Shown: one piece after another, positions 27,624 through 38,501 of the stretch
Layout of the letters: each line of letters starts with the position of its first letter
Position numbering within the stretch: the stretch's first letter is position 1
Assembly (NCBI RefSeq): GCF_002020135.1
Contig: NZ_MPZS01000001.1
Coordinates: 992,001 to 1,056,000, forward strand
Direction of reading: 5' to 3'
Length of the DNA stretch: 64,000 nucleotides
Origin: Thioclava marina
GTDB taxonomy: Bacteria; Pseudomonadota; Alphaproteobacteria; Rhodobacterales; Rhodobacteraceae
Notes under the pieces: generated by a model
Databases searched by the model: none
Seen by the model: the letters and a program-made list of their open reading frames with translations, nothing else
Told to the model about the DNA's origin: nothing
Translations under genes and position numbers: made by a program

Positions 27624-27656
27624 AAAAGGGGCGACTGCGGTCGCCTCTTTTTTTTC
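27624..27656 (+). terminator. Terminator after hemN
   Basis: Twelve-base-pair stem AAAAGGGGCGAC / GTCGCCTCTTTT (one G-U pair) with loop TGCG and a run of eight T. Very strong. Confidence 0.9.
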
Positions 27657-27745
27657 GGGAAGTGAGCGCGACCATCTCCACGCCGCGCCCCCGCTATCAA
27701 ACGACCGCGACGCATCCACCACGGCCCTTCCCGCGTAGCCAATCC

Positions 27746-27913
27746 ATGAAGATGCGCCGCAAATCCGATCTGCCCTCGAAACTCTGCGCCCATTGCGCGC
27801 GGCCCTTCACCTGGCGCAAGAAATGGGCGCGGGATTGGGAACAGGTGCGGTTTTGCTCGGAGCGCTGTCGGCGCGAGGCACGTTCGGTCAGGACGGATGA
27901 CAGGCCGCGTTGA
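27746..27913 (+). CDS. DUF2256 small Cys-rich protein
   Basis: 55 residues from the ATG at 27746 ([12 protein letters not shown]). It has the DUF2256 pattern [15 protein letters not shown] and [10 protein letters not shown], with four cysteines placed as C-x2-C and C-x3-C, so it should bind zinc. The family is small, widespread and of unknown function; a role with nucleic acid is plausible because of the many Arg/Lys residues. Its 3' end overlaps the convergent hydrolase by 26 bases. Confidence 0.8.
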   Translation: MKMRRKSDLPSKLCAHCARPFTWRKKWARDWEQVRFCSERCRREARSVRTDDRPR

Positions 27914-28796
27914 GAAAACCCACGATTTCGGGCTCATGGGCGTGCAGGCTCTCGCGCAGGTCGTGATCGCCATGAACCGGCAGGAGCTGCGCATCGGGGG
28001 CGGCGGCCTGCAAGCGCTCGGCATCGGAAAACGGCGCCGTCGTGTCTTCAAGCCCGTGCACCAGAAGCACCGGACAGCTCACTTGTGTAACCGTATGGAT
28101 CGGCGCGATTTCGTCGAAACGTGCACCGATCACGCGCTGGACGTGGTGCAGGATATATTGCCCAATTCCGCGAAACGGGATGTGGTGCTCAGCCATCCAG
28201 CGCTCCATCACCTCGCGCGGATTGGCAAAAGCCGAGAGGCTGACCACGGCGCAGACATCACCCGCCCGCGCGGCGTGCAGGAGTACCGCTCCCGCCCCGA
28301 CCGAATGCCCGATCAGCGCGATCCGCGCCGGGTCGATCCCCTCTTGCGCGCGCAGATGCGCAAGCCCCGCCGCGATGTCCTCGGCAAAGCGCGGCATCGA
28401 CGTAAAGCGCGCCCCGTCGCTGCGCCCGTGACATCGCGCATCGAGAAACATCACCGTGTAGCCTGCGGCAATCAGGGGTGGTGCGAGCCCCAACATCATC
28501 GCTGCATTCGCGCCCCAGCCATGCATCACCAGCACTGCCGGGCGCGGTGTCTCGGGCTGTCCCCCCGGCGTGATCACCCAGCCGAAAAGCCGCGCGCCCT
28601 CGGGCCCCACGATCTCGACCTGCGCCACCTCGGCCCGTCCCAGATCGAGATCGGCGGGCGTCACCTCATGCGCGATCCGGGGCGCAGCCAACCCGCGCAA
28701 GAGCGCGCGATGCACCAGCACCCGCAGCGCCAGCAGCACCGCTCCGAAGATCGCCACATAAAGGAAAAGATCCGCCATTTCGGCCTCTACGCTCAT
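27888..28796 (-). CDS. Alpha/beta hydrolase, membrane-anchored
   Basis: 302 residues. One N-terminal membrane helix ([19 protein letters not shown]) precedes an alpha/beta hydrolase domain with the oxyanion region VMHGWGAN, the nucleophile elbow GHSVG, an acid in [10 protein letters not shown] and the catalytic His in HGDHDL. It resembles S9/BAAT-like or YqkD-type serine esterases. Substrate unknown. An alternative start at the second Met (residue 7) would keep the helix. Confidence 0.85.
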   Translation of the reverse strand: MSVEAEMADLFLYVAIFGAVLLALRVLVHRALLRGLAAPRIAHEVTPADLDLGRAEVAQVEIVGPEGARLFGWVITPGGQPETPRPAVLVMHGWGANAAMMLGLAPPLIAAGYTVMFLDARCHGRSDGARFTSMPRFAEDIAAGLAHLRAQEGIDPARIALIGHSVGAGAVLLHAARAGDVCAVVSLSAFANPREVMERWMAEHHIPFRGIGQYILHHVQRVIGARFDEIAPIHTVTQVSCPVLLVHGLEDTTAPFSDAERLQAAAPDAQLLPVHGDHDLRESLHAHEPEIVGFLNAACHPS

Positions 28797-28949
28797 CTGC
28801 CGCTCAGCTAGGCCCGCGCGGGCGGACAGACAAGGCGAGCGCGCCCGCGCGCGACAACAGGCCGCGATCCGCCCGGCCCCGGCCTTCCCCCTTTTCCCCG
28901 GCCAACGGGGCGGCTATTGCTGGCAGCCCGATTGCATCAGGAGAGAGCC

Positions 28950-31310
28950 TTGGCCCAAACCGATTCCGCCCCCGTCCAAGCCCGTATCGCCCAGACCATC
29001 GCCAGTGACATCGCGGCGAGCCCCGCGCAGGTCACCGCGGCGATCGGCCTTCTCGATGGCGGCGCGACCGTGCCTTTCGTGGCGCGCTATCGCAAAGAGG
29101 TCACCGGCGGGCTCGACGACACGCAGCTGCGCCTGCTCTCGGACCGGCTGGGTTATCTTCGCGAGATGGAGGCGCGGCGCGAGACGATCCTCAATTCGAT
29201 CCGCGAACAGGGCAAGCTGACCGACGATCTGGCGCGGTCCATTGCGCGGGCCGAAAGCAAGGCCGCGCTCGAGGATATCTACCTGCCCTTCAAACCCAAG
29301 CGCCGCACCAAGGCGATGATCGCGCGCGAGAACGGGCTGGAGCCGCTGTTGCGCGCCATTCAGGAGGACCGGAGCGCCGCGCCCGAAACGCTGGCCGAGG
29401 GTTACATCACCGAGGCCGTGCCCACGGTGAAGGACGCGCTGAATGGCGCGCGCGACATCCTGACTGAAGAACTGTCCGAAAACGCCGATCTGCTCGGGAA
29501 GCTGCGCGAGTTCATGCGCGCCGAAGCGATGATCGCCGCCCGCGTCGTGCCCGGCAAGGAAGAGACGGGCGCGAAGTTCTCCGACTATTTCGATCACCGC
29601 GAGAAATGGGCCGACATTCCGGGCCACCGCGCGCTGGCCATCCTGCGCGCGGCGAAGGAAGAGGTCGTGACGATGGAGATCGCGCCCGACGCGGAAGCCG
29701 GCGAGCCCCGCGCCATCGCCACCATCGCGGCCACGCTCGACACGCAGGCGGGCCGCCCGGGCGATCTGTGGCTGCGCGACGTGGCGCGGTGGGCCTGGCG
29801 GGTGAAATTCTCGGTCTCGCTCTATGTCGACCTGCTGGGAGAGCTGCGCCAGCGCGCCCATGACGAGGCGATCAAGGTCTTCGCGCGCAACCTGCATGAC
29901 CTGCTGCTGGCAGCGCCCGCCGGTCCGCGCGCGACGCTGGGCCTCGATCCGGGCATCCGAACGGGCGTGAAAGCGGCCGTGGTGGACGCGACCGGGAAGC
30001 TGCTGGAGACCGCGACGCTCTACCCGTTCCAGCCGAAGATGGACCTGCGCGGGGCCGAGGCGAAGATCATCGACATGGTCAAACGCCACGGTGTGGAGCT
30101 GATCGCCATCGGCAACGGCACCGCCAGCCGCGAGACCGAACGGATGGTCACTGACACGCTGAAACTGCTGCCGCCGGGCGTGCGGGCGCCGACGAAAGTG
30201 GTCGTCTCCGAGGCCGGTGCGTCGGTCTATTCGGCCTCGGAACTGGCCGCGCGCGAGTTCCCCGATCTGGACGTTTCCCTGCGCGGCGCGGTCTCGATCG
30301 CGCGACGCTTGCAGGACCCGTTGGCGGAACTCGTGAAGATCGAACCGCAAAGCATCGGCGTCGGTCAATATCAGCACGACGTGGATCAGCGCCGCCTGTC
30401 GCAGGCGCTCGAAGCGGTGGTCGAGGATGCGGTGAACGCGGTGGGCGTCGATCTCAACATGGCCTCCGCGCCGCTTCTGGCGCAGGTCGCGGGGCTTGGG
30501 CCCGCACTGGCGCAGGCTATCGTCGCGCATCGCGACGCGCATGGCGCCTTCCCCTCGCGCCGCGCGCTGATGGAGGTGGCGGGGCTTGGCCCGAAAGCCT
30601 TCGAGCAATGCGCGGGCTTCCTGCGCATCCGCGACGGCGAAGAGCCGCTCGACGCCTCCTCGGTTCACCCCGAAGCCTATGCGGTCGCGCGCAAGATCGT
30701 GGAAAGCTGTGGCCGCGACATCCGCGAGATCATGGGCCAGCCCGCGGCGCTGAAAGGCCTGCGTGCAGAGCAGTTCGTCACCGGCGAATTCGGCCTGCCC
30801 ACGATCCGTGACATCTTCGCGGAACTGGAAAAACCCGGCCGCGACCCGCGCCCCACCTTCAAAACCGCGCAATTCACCGACGGGGTCGAGGACATCAAGG
30901 ACCTCAAGCCGGGGATGAGCCTTGAGGGGACCGTGACCAACGTGGCCGCCTTCGGCGCTTTCGTCGATATCGGCGTGCATCAGGACGGGCTGGTCCATGT
31001 CAGCCAATTGGCCGATCGTTTCGTGAAAGACCCGCATGAGGTGGTGAAGGCGGGCGATGTGGTGCGCGTGCGCGTCACCGAGGTCGACATTCCGCGCAAG
31101 CGGATCGGGCTGTCGATGCGCAAGCAGTCCGAGGGCGGCGCGCGACCGCAGGGCCAGGGCCAGGCGCGGCAAGGACAGGGACCGGGCAAGCCCGGACCGC
31201 AAGGCTCGCGCGGCAAGGGCCCCGGAAAAGGTCCCGGCAAAGCGCCTTCGCAAGATAGCGGCAATGGCGCGCTTGGTGCTGCTTTGCGCGATGCGATGAA
31301 CCGACGCTGA
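28950..31310 (+). CDS. tex: RNA-binding transcription accessory protein Tex
   Basis: 786 residues if it begins at the TTG at 28950 ([10 protein letters not shown]), which has the AGGAG ribosome site at 28939-28943 at good spacing; an earlier TTG has none. The Tex layout is seen: an N-terminal helical region ([17 protein letters not shown]), a YqgF-like RNase H fold ([17 protein letters not shown]), tandem helix-hairpin-helix motifs ([30 protein letters not shown]) and a C-terminal S1 domain ([18 protein letters not shown]). The tail beyond the S1 domain is a Gly/Gln/Pro/Lys-rich low-complexity segment of about 60 residues. Confidence 0.94.
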   Translation: MAQTDSAPVQARIAQTIASDIAASPAQVTAAIGLLDGGATVPFVARYRKEVTGGLDDTQLRLLSDRLGYLREMEARRETILNSIREQGKLTDDLARSIARAESKAALEDIYLPFKPKRRTKAMIARENGLEPLLRAIQEDRSAAPETLAEGYITEAVPTVKDALNGARDILTEELSENADLLGKLREFMRAEAMIAARVVPGKEETGAKFSDYFDHREKWADIPGHRALAILRAAKEEVVTMEIAPDAEAGEPRAIATIAATLDTQAGRPGDLWLRDVARWAWRVKFSVSLYVDLLGELRQRAHDEAIKVFARNLHDLLLAAPAGPRATLGLDPGIRTGVKAAVVDATGKLLETATLYPFQPKMDLRGAEAKIIDMVKRHGVELIAIGNGTASRETERMVTDTLKLLPPGVRAPTKVVVSEAGASVYSASELAAREFPDLDVSLRGAVSIARRLQDPLAELVKIEPQSIGVGQYQHDVDQRRLSQALEAVVEDAVNAVGVDLNMASAPLLAQVAGLGPALAQAIVAHRDAHGAFPSRRALMEVAGLGPKAFEQCAGFLRIRDGEEPLDASSVHPEAYAVARKIVESCGRDIREIMGQPAALKGLRAEQFVTGEFGLPTIRDIFAELEKPGRDPRPTFKTAQFTDGVEDIKDLKPGMSLEGTVTNVAAFGAFVDIGVHQDGLVHVSQLADRFVKDPHEVVKAGDVVRVRVTEVDIPRKRIGLSMRKQSEGGARPQGQGQARQGQGPGKPGPQGSRGKGPGKGPGKAPSQDSGNGALGAALRDAMNRR

Positions 31311-31413
31311 AACCGACCAAGCGGTTTCAACGTTTGGGGTTTTGACTGTCTCGCGGGGCTGTGTTCTGATCGCTCCCGGCCTCTGCGGCCCGAAACGATC
31401 ACGGAGCCCTCGC

Positions 31414-32118
<705 letters not shown>

Positions 32119-32122
32119 ACCG

Positions 32123-34486
32123 ATGGCGCTGACGATCCTGCATCGCAAGCTCGGTCGCGATCTCTGGCGCATCCGCGCGCAGGCTTTCGCGATCGCGGCG
32201 GTGGTCGCGATGGGCGTCATGGTGCAGGTGATGATGGCGGGGTTGACCGATACGCTCACCATCACCCGCGATGCCTATTTCGAACGACACAGGTTCGCGC
32301 AGATTTTCGAGCCGCTGACCCGCGCGCCCAATTCGCTGATGGAAAAGGTCAACGCGATCCCCGGTGTGCTGACGACCGAGGGACGTCTGAGCGGTTACGG
32401 CCGGATCGACGCCGACGGGGGTGAGCCGGTACAGGCGCGCATCCTTTCGCTTCCCGGTCCGGCAGGGCTCAACGGCATCCTGATGACTGCGGGCCGGATG
32501 CCCGTCCCGGGGCGCAGCGACGAGGTCATACTGCTGGACACATTCGCCGCCGCGCGCGGGATCGCGCTCGGCGACACGTTCGGCGTGACCGTCGAGGGCC
32601 GCCACCAGCACCTGCGCGTGGTCGGCTTCGCGCGTTCCCCCGAGTTTTTGTTCATGCCCGCGCCGGGTGAGTTCTTTCCCACCGATGGTCGCTTCTCGGT
32701 GATCTGGATGGAGCGCAAGGCCGCCGCCGCCGTGCTCGACCTCGACGGGGCGTTCAACGAGGTGCTGGTGCTGACCACGCGCGAACGCCCACGCAAGGCG
32801 GTGCTGGCCGATCTCGACAGGTTGATGGCGCCCTATGGTGGCGGCGCGGGTTACGTGCAGGACCAGCAGACCTCGGCGCGCTTCATCGAGGAGGAACTGA
32901 AAGGGTTGCGCCAGTCGCGCCTGTTCCTGCCACCGATCTTCCTCGCCGTGGCGGCCTTTCTCCTGAATGTCACGATCACCCGGATCGTGCAGGCCGAACG
33001 GCGCGAAATCGGTCTGATGAAAGCCTTCGGCCATAGCGGAGCCGAGATCGCGGGGCATTACCTCGAACTGGCGCTGCTGATCGCGCTCGCGGGCGCTGTG
33101 CTCGGGTCGGGCTTGGGGGTGATGGCCGGACGGGCGATCACCGGGCTCTACATGGAATTCTACAAATTCCCCTATCTCGTCTTCTCGATGCGCCCCGGCC
33201 CCTTTGCGGGCGGCCTGGCCTTCTCGCTGCTCGCCGCCGCGCTCGGCGCGGCCATTGCGCTGCGCACCGTGTTCCGCCTGACGCCCGCCGAGGCGATGCG
33301 CCCACCAGCGCCCCCCGATTTCACCCATGGCCGTATCGGATTTCTTGCGCTCCTGACCCGCCCGCTCGACCAGCCGGGGCGGATGATCCTACGTCAGATC
33401 ACGCGCCAGCCGTTTCGCAGCCTTGGCACCATTGCGGGGGTCGCCGCTGGGCTCGCGCTCAACATGGCGATGCTGATGATCTATGCGGGGTTCGATCACA
33501 CGATGGCGGTGACCTTCGGCTTCGCGGATCGCTCGGACGCGACGGTGAGCTTCATCCACCCGGTCTCTCGCGATGTGACCCACGAGATCGCCCACCTGCC
33601 CGGCGTGCTCGAGGCCGAGCCGCAGCGCATGGTCCCAGTGCTGTTTCGCAATGGCCCCATCACCCATCGCGGCGAGCTGACCGGCCTGCCCGACCCGGCC
33701 ACGCTGAACCGTGCGCTCGATACCAGCCTGAACCCGATCCCGCTGCCCGCAAATGGCGTGGTGCTTTCGCGCGGGCTTGCGAACCTATTGGCCCTTCACC
33801 CGGGCGATCTGATCACCGCCGAAGTCACCGAGGGGCGCAAGCGCCACCTGACCCTGCCTGTCGTCGCGGTGTCCGACACGCTGCTCGGCGCGCCCGCCTA
33901 TATGCGTCTCGATGCGCTCACGCGCGCGATTGGCGAGGCCGACCGGATCACCTCGGTTGCGCTTCGGACCGCGGGCCAGCCTTCGGCGGAGCTGCTACAC
34001 GCGCTGCGCGAGCGGCCCAAGGTGGCGGGCGTCTCGGTGAAGGCCGACAGCTACGCGGCCTTTCGCAAGATCGCCGACGAGGGCGCGGGGCAAATGCGGT
34101 TCGTGTTCGGCGCCATCGCCTTCGTGCTGAGCTTCGGCATCGTCTACAACGCCGCGCGCAACGCTTTTGCCGAGCGCGTGCACGAACTCGCCAGCCTGCG
34201 CGTGCTGGGCTTCACCCGCGCCGAGGTGACGCTGGTTCTGGCCGGCGAGATCGCGGTGCTGGTGGCGATTGCGCTGCCCTTGGGGATCTGGCTGGGCTGG
34301 TGGCTCGCCAATCTCATCGCGGTCGCCTTTTCGAACGAGCTTTACAGGGTCAGTGTCAGCTTCGACCTGCCGAGCATCGCCAAGGCGGTGCTGGTGGTGG
34401 TCGCAGCGATGCTGGCCTCGATCCTGATGTTGCGCCGCGCTCAGGATCGGTTGAACATGGTGGCGGCGCTCAAGGCAAGGGACTGA
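32123..34486 (+). CDS. FtsX-family ABC exporter permease
   Basis: 787 residues from the ATG at 32123 (MALTILHRKLGRDL). An N-terminal helix (FAIAAVVAMGVMVQVMMAG) is followed by an extracytoplasmic domain. A first cluster of three helices lies near residues 270-385, then a second such unit begins at about residue 430 and ends with a helix cluster at the C-terminus. This tandem FtsX layout is larger than MacB or DevC and closer to LolE/YbbP-like double-domain permeases. It is bounded by its ATPase and adaptor. Confidence 0.9.
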   Translation: MALTILHRKLGRDLWRIRAQAFAIAAVVAMGVMVQVMMAGLTDTLTITRDAYFERHRFAQIFEPLTRAPNSLMEKVNAIPGVLTTEGRLSGYGRIDADGGEPVQARILSLPGPAGLNGILMTAGRMPVPGRSDEVILLDTFAAARGIALGDTFGVTVEGRHQHLRVVGFARSPEFLFMPAPGEFFPTDGRFSVIWMERKAAAAVLDLDGAFNEVLVLTTRERPRKAVLADLDRLMAPYGGGAGYVQDQQTSARFIEEELKGLRQSRLFLPPIFLAVAAFLLNVTITRIVQAERREIGLMKAFGHSGAEIAGHYLELALLIALAGAVLGSGLGVMAGRAITGLYMEFYKFPYLVFSMRPGPFAGGLAFSLLAAALGAAIALRTVFRLTPAEAMRPPAPPDFTHGRIGFLALLTRPLDQPGRMILRQITRQPFRSLGTIAGVAAGLALNMAMLMIYAGFDHTMAVTFGFADRSDATVSFIHPVSRDVTHEIAHLPGVLEAEPQRMVPVLFRNGPITHRGELTGLPDPATLNRALDTSLNPIPLPANGVVLSRGLANLLALHPGDLITAEVTEGRKRHLTLPVVAVSDTLLGAPAYMRLDALTRAIGEADRITSVALRTAGQPSAELLHALRERPKVAGVSVKADSYAAFRKIADEGAGQMRFVFGAIAFVLSFGIVYNAARNAFAERVHELASLRVLGFTRAEVTLVLAGEIAVLVAIALPLGIWLGWWLANLIAVAFSNELYRVSVSFDLPSIAKAVLVVVAAMLASILMLRRAQDRLNMVAALKARD

Positions 34487-34490
34487 CCTC

Positions 34491-35708
34491 GTGACCCCAA
34501 GACCCCGCACCCGCTGGCTGATCCTGATCCTCGTCGCGCTGATCGCGGCAGGCGCGTTCGCCGCGCTTCTCTGGCCGCAAGCGCAGACTGTCGATCTGGG
34601 CACCGTCACGCGCGGGCCGATGCGGCTCGCGATCGAGGATGACGGGCGCACGCGGGTCAGCGAGAGCTACACGGTCTCGACCCCGGTGAGCGGACGGCTC
34701 CAGCGCCTCGACATCCACGTGGGCGATCCGGTGGTAAAGCGCGAGACGGTCGTGGCGCAGATGCGCCCCGCCCTGCCCGCCGTGCTCGATGCCCGAAGCC
34801 GCGCGCAGGCCGAGGCCGCGCTGGCCGAGGCGCAGGCGGCCCTGAGTGCCGCCGAAGGCGATTACCGCGCGGCGGTGGCGATGCGCGAACAGGCGGATGC
34901 CGATCTGTCGCGTTCCCAGCGTCTGGCGCTCTCGGGCACGATCAGCCAATCCGCGCTCGACCGCGACCAGATCACAGCCGATTACGCGGCAGCCCAGGAG
35001 GCCGCCGCGAAAGCCGCGATCGCGATGCGCGAGGCAGCCGTGGCCTCGGCGCAATCGGTGCTGCAAAACGACGCCGGCGCGAGCAATGGAAAGGGCGCCG
35101 AGACGATCCCGCTTTTCGCCCCCGCCACCGGGACCGTGCTGCAGATCCTTCAGGAGAACGAGACGGTTCTCTCCGCCGGCAGCCCGATCATGGAGATCGG
35201 CAATATCTCGGACGGGCTGGAAGTGGTGGCCGACCTGCTCTCGCGCGACGCGGTGCGCGTGCGCGTGGGCGATCCGGTCGAGATCACCGATTGGGGCGGG
35301 CCGGATGTGCTGGAAGGCAAGGTCCTGCGCGTCGATCCGGCAGGCACCACGAAGGTCTCGGCGCTGGGGGTCGAGGAACAGCGCGTCGGGGTGGTGATCG
35401 GCTTCACCGGCGATCCGGGCAAGCGCGCAGGCCTCGGCCACGGGTTCCAGGTGACGGTGCAGATCGTCGTCTGGCAGGCCGAGGACGCGCTGCGCGTGCC
35501 CTCCAGCGCCCTGTTCCGGCGCGGTTCGGGCTGGTCGGCGTTCAAGGTCGAGGATGGCCGCGCACGCGAAGTGGCGGTCGAGATCGGCACGGATAACGGT
35601 ACGGTGGCCGCGGTCACATCGGGCCTGAGCGACGGAGATCAGGTCGTGCTTTACCCGGTCGAGGGGCTGGCGGATGGCTCCACCGTCGCGCCGCGTTCGG
35701 GGGGCTGA
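34491..35708 (+). CDS. Periplasmic adaptor (HlyD/membrane fusion protein) of the ABC exporter
   Basis: 405 residues from the GTG at 34491, 4 bases past the permease stop. One N-terminal membrane helix (WLILILVALIAAGAFAALLW) leads to the lipoyl/barrel-sandwich halves (VSGRLQRLDIHVGDPV and APATGTVLQILQENETVL) around an Ala/Glu-rich coiled-coil hairpin (residues about 90-190), and a beta-barrel domain follows. It should bridge the permease to an outer-membrane channel; none is encoded nearby. Fifty-seven bases separate it from acuR. Confidence 0.9.
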   Translation: MTPRPRTRWLILILVALIAAGAFAALLWPQAQTVDLGTVTRGPMRLAIEDDGRTRVSESYTVSTPVSGRLQRLDIHVGDPVVKRETVVAQMRPALPAVLDARSRAQAEAALAEAQAALSAAEGDYRAAVAMREQADADLSRSQRLALSGTISQSALDRDQITADYAAAQEAAAKAAIAMREAAVASAQSVLQNDAGASNGKGAETIPLFAPATGTVLQILQENETVLSAGSPIMEIGNISDGLEVVADLLSRDAVRVRVGDPVEITDWGGPDVLEGKVLRVDPAGTTKVSALGVEEQRVGVVIGFTGDPGKRAGLGHGFQVTVQIVVWQAEDALRVPSSALFRRGSGWSAFKVEDGRAREVAVEIGTDNGTVAAVTSGLSDGDQVVLYPVEGLADGSTVAPRSGG

Positions 35709-35740
35709 CCGGCCTCCGCAACCAGGGCGCTTTATTTATC

Positions 35741-35754
35741 ATACCATCCGGTAT
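35741..35754. promoter_or_regulatory. Probable AcuR operator
   Basis: ATACC-ATCC-GGTAT is a perfect five-base-arm inverted repeat in an AT-rich spot that is unusual in this GC-rich region. It ends 12 bases before the acuR start codon. Adding flanking bases extends partial symmetry to nine-base arms. TetR-family AcuR represses its own operon in Rhodobacter through a site of this sort, so autoregulation is the simplest reading. Confidence 0.65.
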
Positions 35755-35765
35755 ATTAAATCCGC

Positions 35766-36407
35766 ATGAGCGCCCCCGCCCCCGATTCCAACACCCCCCG
35801 CCGCCGTGGCCGACCGCCGCGCAAGCCGGATGATCAGGCCGCCCGCAAGGCATTGATCCGGGCGGGGCTCGTGCAGCTGACCGAGCGCGGCTACACCAAT
35901 GTCGGGCTCGACGAAATCACCGCCGCCGCCGGTGTGACCAAGGGCAGCTTCTACCATTACTTCCCGACCAAGGCCGCCTTCGGCGCCGAGCTGATCGAGG
36001 CCTATGGCGCCTTTTTCCGCGACAAGCTTTCGCGCTCGCTCGACCGCGCCGACCTCACGCCGCTCGCACGACTGCAGGCCTTCACCCGCGACGCCGAGGC
36101 GGGCATGGCGCGATACGATTTCCGCCGGGGCTGCCTGATCGGCAATCTCGGGCAGGAGATGGGAACGCTCCCCGAGGACTATCGCGCCCGCCTCATCGCC
36201 GTTCTGGAAAGCTGGCAGGCGCTGGTGGCCGACTGCCTGCGCGCGGGCCAAGCCGCAGGCGAAGTACCCGCAACCCAAGACCCCGACACGCTCGCCGAGA
36301 TCTTCTGGACGGGCTGGGAAGGCGCCGTTCTGCGCGCGAAACTTCAACATTCCCCCGAGCCGCTGCGTCGCTTCGCCGACGGGTTCATGCGGCTCGCCCA
36401 AAGCTGA
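35766..36407 (+). CDS. acuR: TetR-family regulator AcuR
   Basis: 213 residues. The N-terminal basic segment ([12 protein letters not shown]) and TetR helix-turn-helix ([24 protein letters not shown]) are clear. The ligand domain carries [15 protein letters not shown] and [14 protein letters not shown], stretches I recognise from AcuR of Rhodobacter, the acrylate/DMSP-responsive repressor of acuRI. Twelve bases downstream lies acuI, which strongly supports the assignment. The palindrome just upstream of the ATG is its likely site. Confidence 0.88.
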   Translation: MSAPAPDSNTPRRRGRPPRKPDDQAARKALIRAGLVQLTERGYTNVGLDEITAAAGVTKGSFYHYFPTKAAFGAELIEAYGAFFRDKLSRSLDRADLTPLARLQAFTRDAEAGMARYDFRRGCLIGNLGQEMGTLPEDYRARLIAVLESWQALVADCLRAGQAAGEVPATQDPDTLAEIFWTGWEGAVLRAKLQHSPEPLRRFADGFMRLAQS

Positions 36408-36418
36408 AAGGACATGAC

Positions 36419-37411
36419 ATGGTGCAGGCCATCGTGGTCGAGAAACCCGAGGAAACGCAGACCGTCGCACTGAAGGAGATCGAGCTGCCGCCGCTGGGTG
36501 AAGGCGAGGTCGCCGTGGACGTGGCCTATTCGACGCTCAACTACAAGGACGCGCTGGCGATCACCGGCGCGGGGCCTGTGGTGCGAAGCTTCCCGATGGT
36601 GCCGGGCATCGACTGCTCGGGGATCGTGGCCGAGAGCAACCATCCCGGTTTCGCCAAGGGCGACCGCGTCGTGCTGAACGGCTGGGGCGTGGGCGAGAAA
36701 CATTGGGGCGGGCTGGCAGGGCGCGCGCATCTCAAGGGCGACTGGCTGGTGAAACTGCCCGAGGGGATCTCCTTGCGTCAGGCGATGGCGATCGGCACGG
36801 CGGGCTACACGGCGATGCTCTGCGTGATGGCTCTCGAGGCGCATGGTGTAACCCCCGACAAGGGCGAGGTCGTGGTGACGGGGGCCACGGGCGGTGTCGG
36901 TAGCGTGGCGACCGCGCTTCTGGGCAAGCTCGACTATACTGTCGCCGCCGTCACCGGCCGTCCCGAGGAAGAGGCTTACCTGAAATCGCTCGGCGCATCC
37001 TCGATCGTCGCGCGCGATGAGGTCTCGGGCAAGGCGCGACCGCTGAACAAGGAACGCTGGGCGGGGGCCGTCGATGTGGTGGGCGGCGAGGTGCTCGCCA
37101 ACGTCCTTTCGATGATGGCCTATCGCGGCACCGTCGCGGCCTGCGGGCTGGCGGGGTCTATGTCGCTGCCGACCTCGGTCGCACCCTTCATCTTGCGCAA
37201 CGTGACGCTCGCGGGCGTCGACAGCGTGATGTGTCCGCTTGAAGACCGCGTCGAGGCCTGGCGCCGTCTGGCTGCCGATCTCGACATGGACAAGCTCGCC
37301 GCGATGGAGATGGAGGTCGCGCTGGAAGACGTGATCGCCACGGCTCCGAAATTCCTCGAAGGGAAGGTGCGTGGGAGGATCGTCGTGCCAGTTGCGCCCG
37401 AGCTTGGCTAA
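36419..37411 (+). CDS. acuI: Acryloyl-CoA reductase AcuI (YhdH family MDR)
   Basis: 330 residues. It belongs to the zinc-free medium-chain reductases of the YhdH/AcuI group, which reduce acryloyl-CoA to propionyl-CoA with NADPH. Visible motifs are [13 protein letters not shown] near residue 40, PGIDCSGIV and the nucleotide-binding [12 protein letters not shown]. AcuI detoxifies acrylate made from DMSP or, via acryloyl-CoA, from 3-hydroxypropionate. No DMSP lyase gene lies in this window. The stop shares three bases with the convergent LuxR-type gene. Confidence 0.9.
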   Translation: MVQAIVVEKPEETQTVALKEIELPPLGEGEVAVDVAYSTLNYKDALAITGAGPVVRSFPMVPGIDCSGIVAESNHPGFAKGDRVVLNGWGVGEKHWGGLAGRAHLKGDWLVKLPEGISLRQAMAIGTAGYTAMLCVMALEAHGVTPDKGEVVVTGATGGVGSVATALLGKLDYTVAAVTGRPEEEAYLKSLGASSIVARDEVSGKARPLNKERWAGAVDVVGGEVLANVLSMMAYRGTVAACGLAGSMSLPTSVAPFILRNVTLAGVDSVMCPLEDRVEAWRRLAADLDMDKLAAMEMEVALEDVIATAPKFLEGKVRGRIVVPVAPELG

Positions 37412-38412
37412 CAAAGCCAGAGTGCGGAGCCAAGCATCCGCCGCAACAGCCCCGTCTGGCCGCTAACCCCTGCCCGCGCGTAGATCTGCTTCGAGGTCGA
37501 GCGCGCGGTTTCAAGCGTCCAGCCGAGGCGCTCTGCCGCCTCGCGCAGGCTCGCCCCGTCACACAGCAGCACCGCCAGCCGCGCCTCGGAGCGGCTCAGA
37601 TCGAGATCGCCGGCAATCCGCCCTAGCGGCAGGTCTTGTGCCTTCGGAAGGGCGCGCAGATGGCCGATCACGGCCGGTGCGCCCTGCCACTTGCCTTGCG
37701 TAAGCCGAAGGTGCACCGGGGGCTCCCCCGCCATCTCGACGGGGCGCGGCGCGCTCTCGCCTGCCGCCAGCGCTGCCAGTGCCTGCCGAAAGGCGAGCGC
37801 CGCCTCGGGATCGGCAAATTCGAGCCGTGCGCCATGACGCAGGCGCAGCCGCTCGGTCGCGTCCAACCCGGCCGCGACCTGCGGATCGTGGGCGATCACC
37901 GCGCCCGTTGCACTCAGCGCCACCCACCCCGCCCCAAGCGCCGCGGCGCTTCGTTCGGCCATTGCGGCACGCGACCGTTCGATCCCCAGTGCTGCCCGGA
38001 TCGACAACGCCTGCCCCAGATGCGGCGCGAGATTGGAAAGCGGCAACGCTTCGGCTGCACGAAACTCCCGCCCTGAACGGGCGATCATCAGCACCACCTG
38101 CCCTGCCGTTCCCGCCGCGACCTTCAGCACCCGCAGGGGTGTCGGCCAATCCGGCTCCCCCGGCAAGTCGATCTGCGAATAGACCCGATCGAGACGCATC
38201 GCGCGCAGTCGCTCGGTCTCGGGCAAGGCGATCTTGCCGAGCTGCCAGCTCGCGCCTTCACCTTCCGAAGCAAGGAGCCGAACCGCCGCCGCCTCTGCAT
38301 GCGACGCCGCGCAAAGCCGTTCGAGAAAGCGCACCCAGCCTGCCGCGCCCCCCTCGCTTGCCGCCGCGAAGAGCGCGTTGATCAACAATGTGTTTTCGGA
38401 CTGGCCCAACAT
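37408..38412 (-). CDS. LuxR-type (HTH) transcriptional regulator
   Basis: 334 residues. The C-terminal 65 residues form a LuxR/GerE helix-turn-helix ([47 protein letters not shown]). The N-terminal 260 residues have no receiver, autoinducer or ATPase motif I recognise, though the middle is rich in Ala/Leu as in PAS/GAF-like regulators. It diverges from cysD, 89 bases away, so it may control sulfate assimilation or acuI; this is inference. Confidence 0.8.
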   Translation of the reverse strand: MLGQSENTLLINALFAAASEGGAAGWVRFLERLCAASHAEAAAVRLLASEGEGASWQLGKIALPETERLRAMRLDRVYSQIDLPGEPDWPTPLRVLKVAAGTAGQVVLMIARSGREFRAAEALPLSNLAPHLGQALSIRAALGIERSRAAMAERSAAALGAGWVALSATGAVIAHDPQVAAGLDATERLRLRHGARLEFADPEAALAFRQALAALAAGESAPRPVEMAGEPPVHLRLTQGKWQGAPAVIGHLRALPKAQDLPLGRIAGDLDLSRSEARLAVLLCDGASLREAAERLGWTLETARSTSKQIYARAGVSGQTGLLRRMLGSALWLC

Positions 38413-38424
38413 TGGCCCAACTTA

Positions 38425-38440
38425 CCCCCCATTTGGGGGG
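38425..38440. promoter_or_regulatory. C6/G6 hairpin in the luxR-cysD gap
   Basis: CCCCCC-ATTT-GGGGGG, a perfect six-base-pair stem, lies 62-77 bases before the cysD ATG and 13 bases from the start of the divergent regulator. It could be an operator or a leader hairpin. No T run follows, so it is not an ordinary terminator. Confidence 0.45.
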
Positions 38441-38501
38441 TTATCCAGAAAGAACGCTTCCCTATACCGGGGAAAATTCGCGTTCGGACAAAGGCCCTCC
38501 C

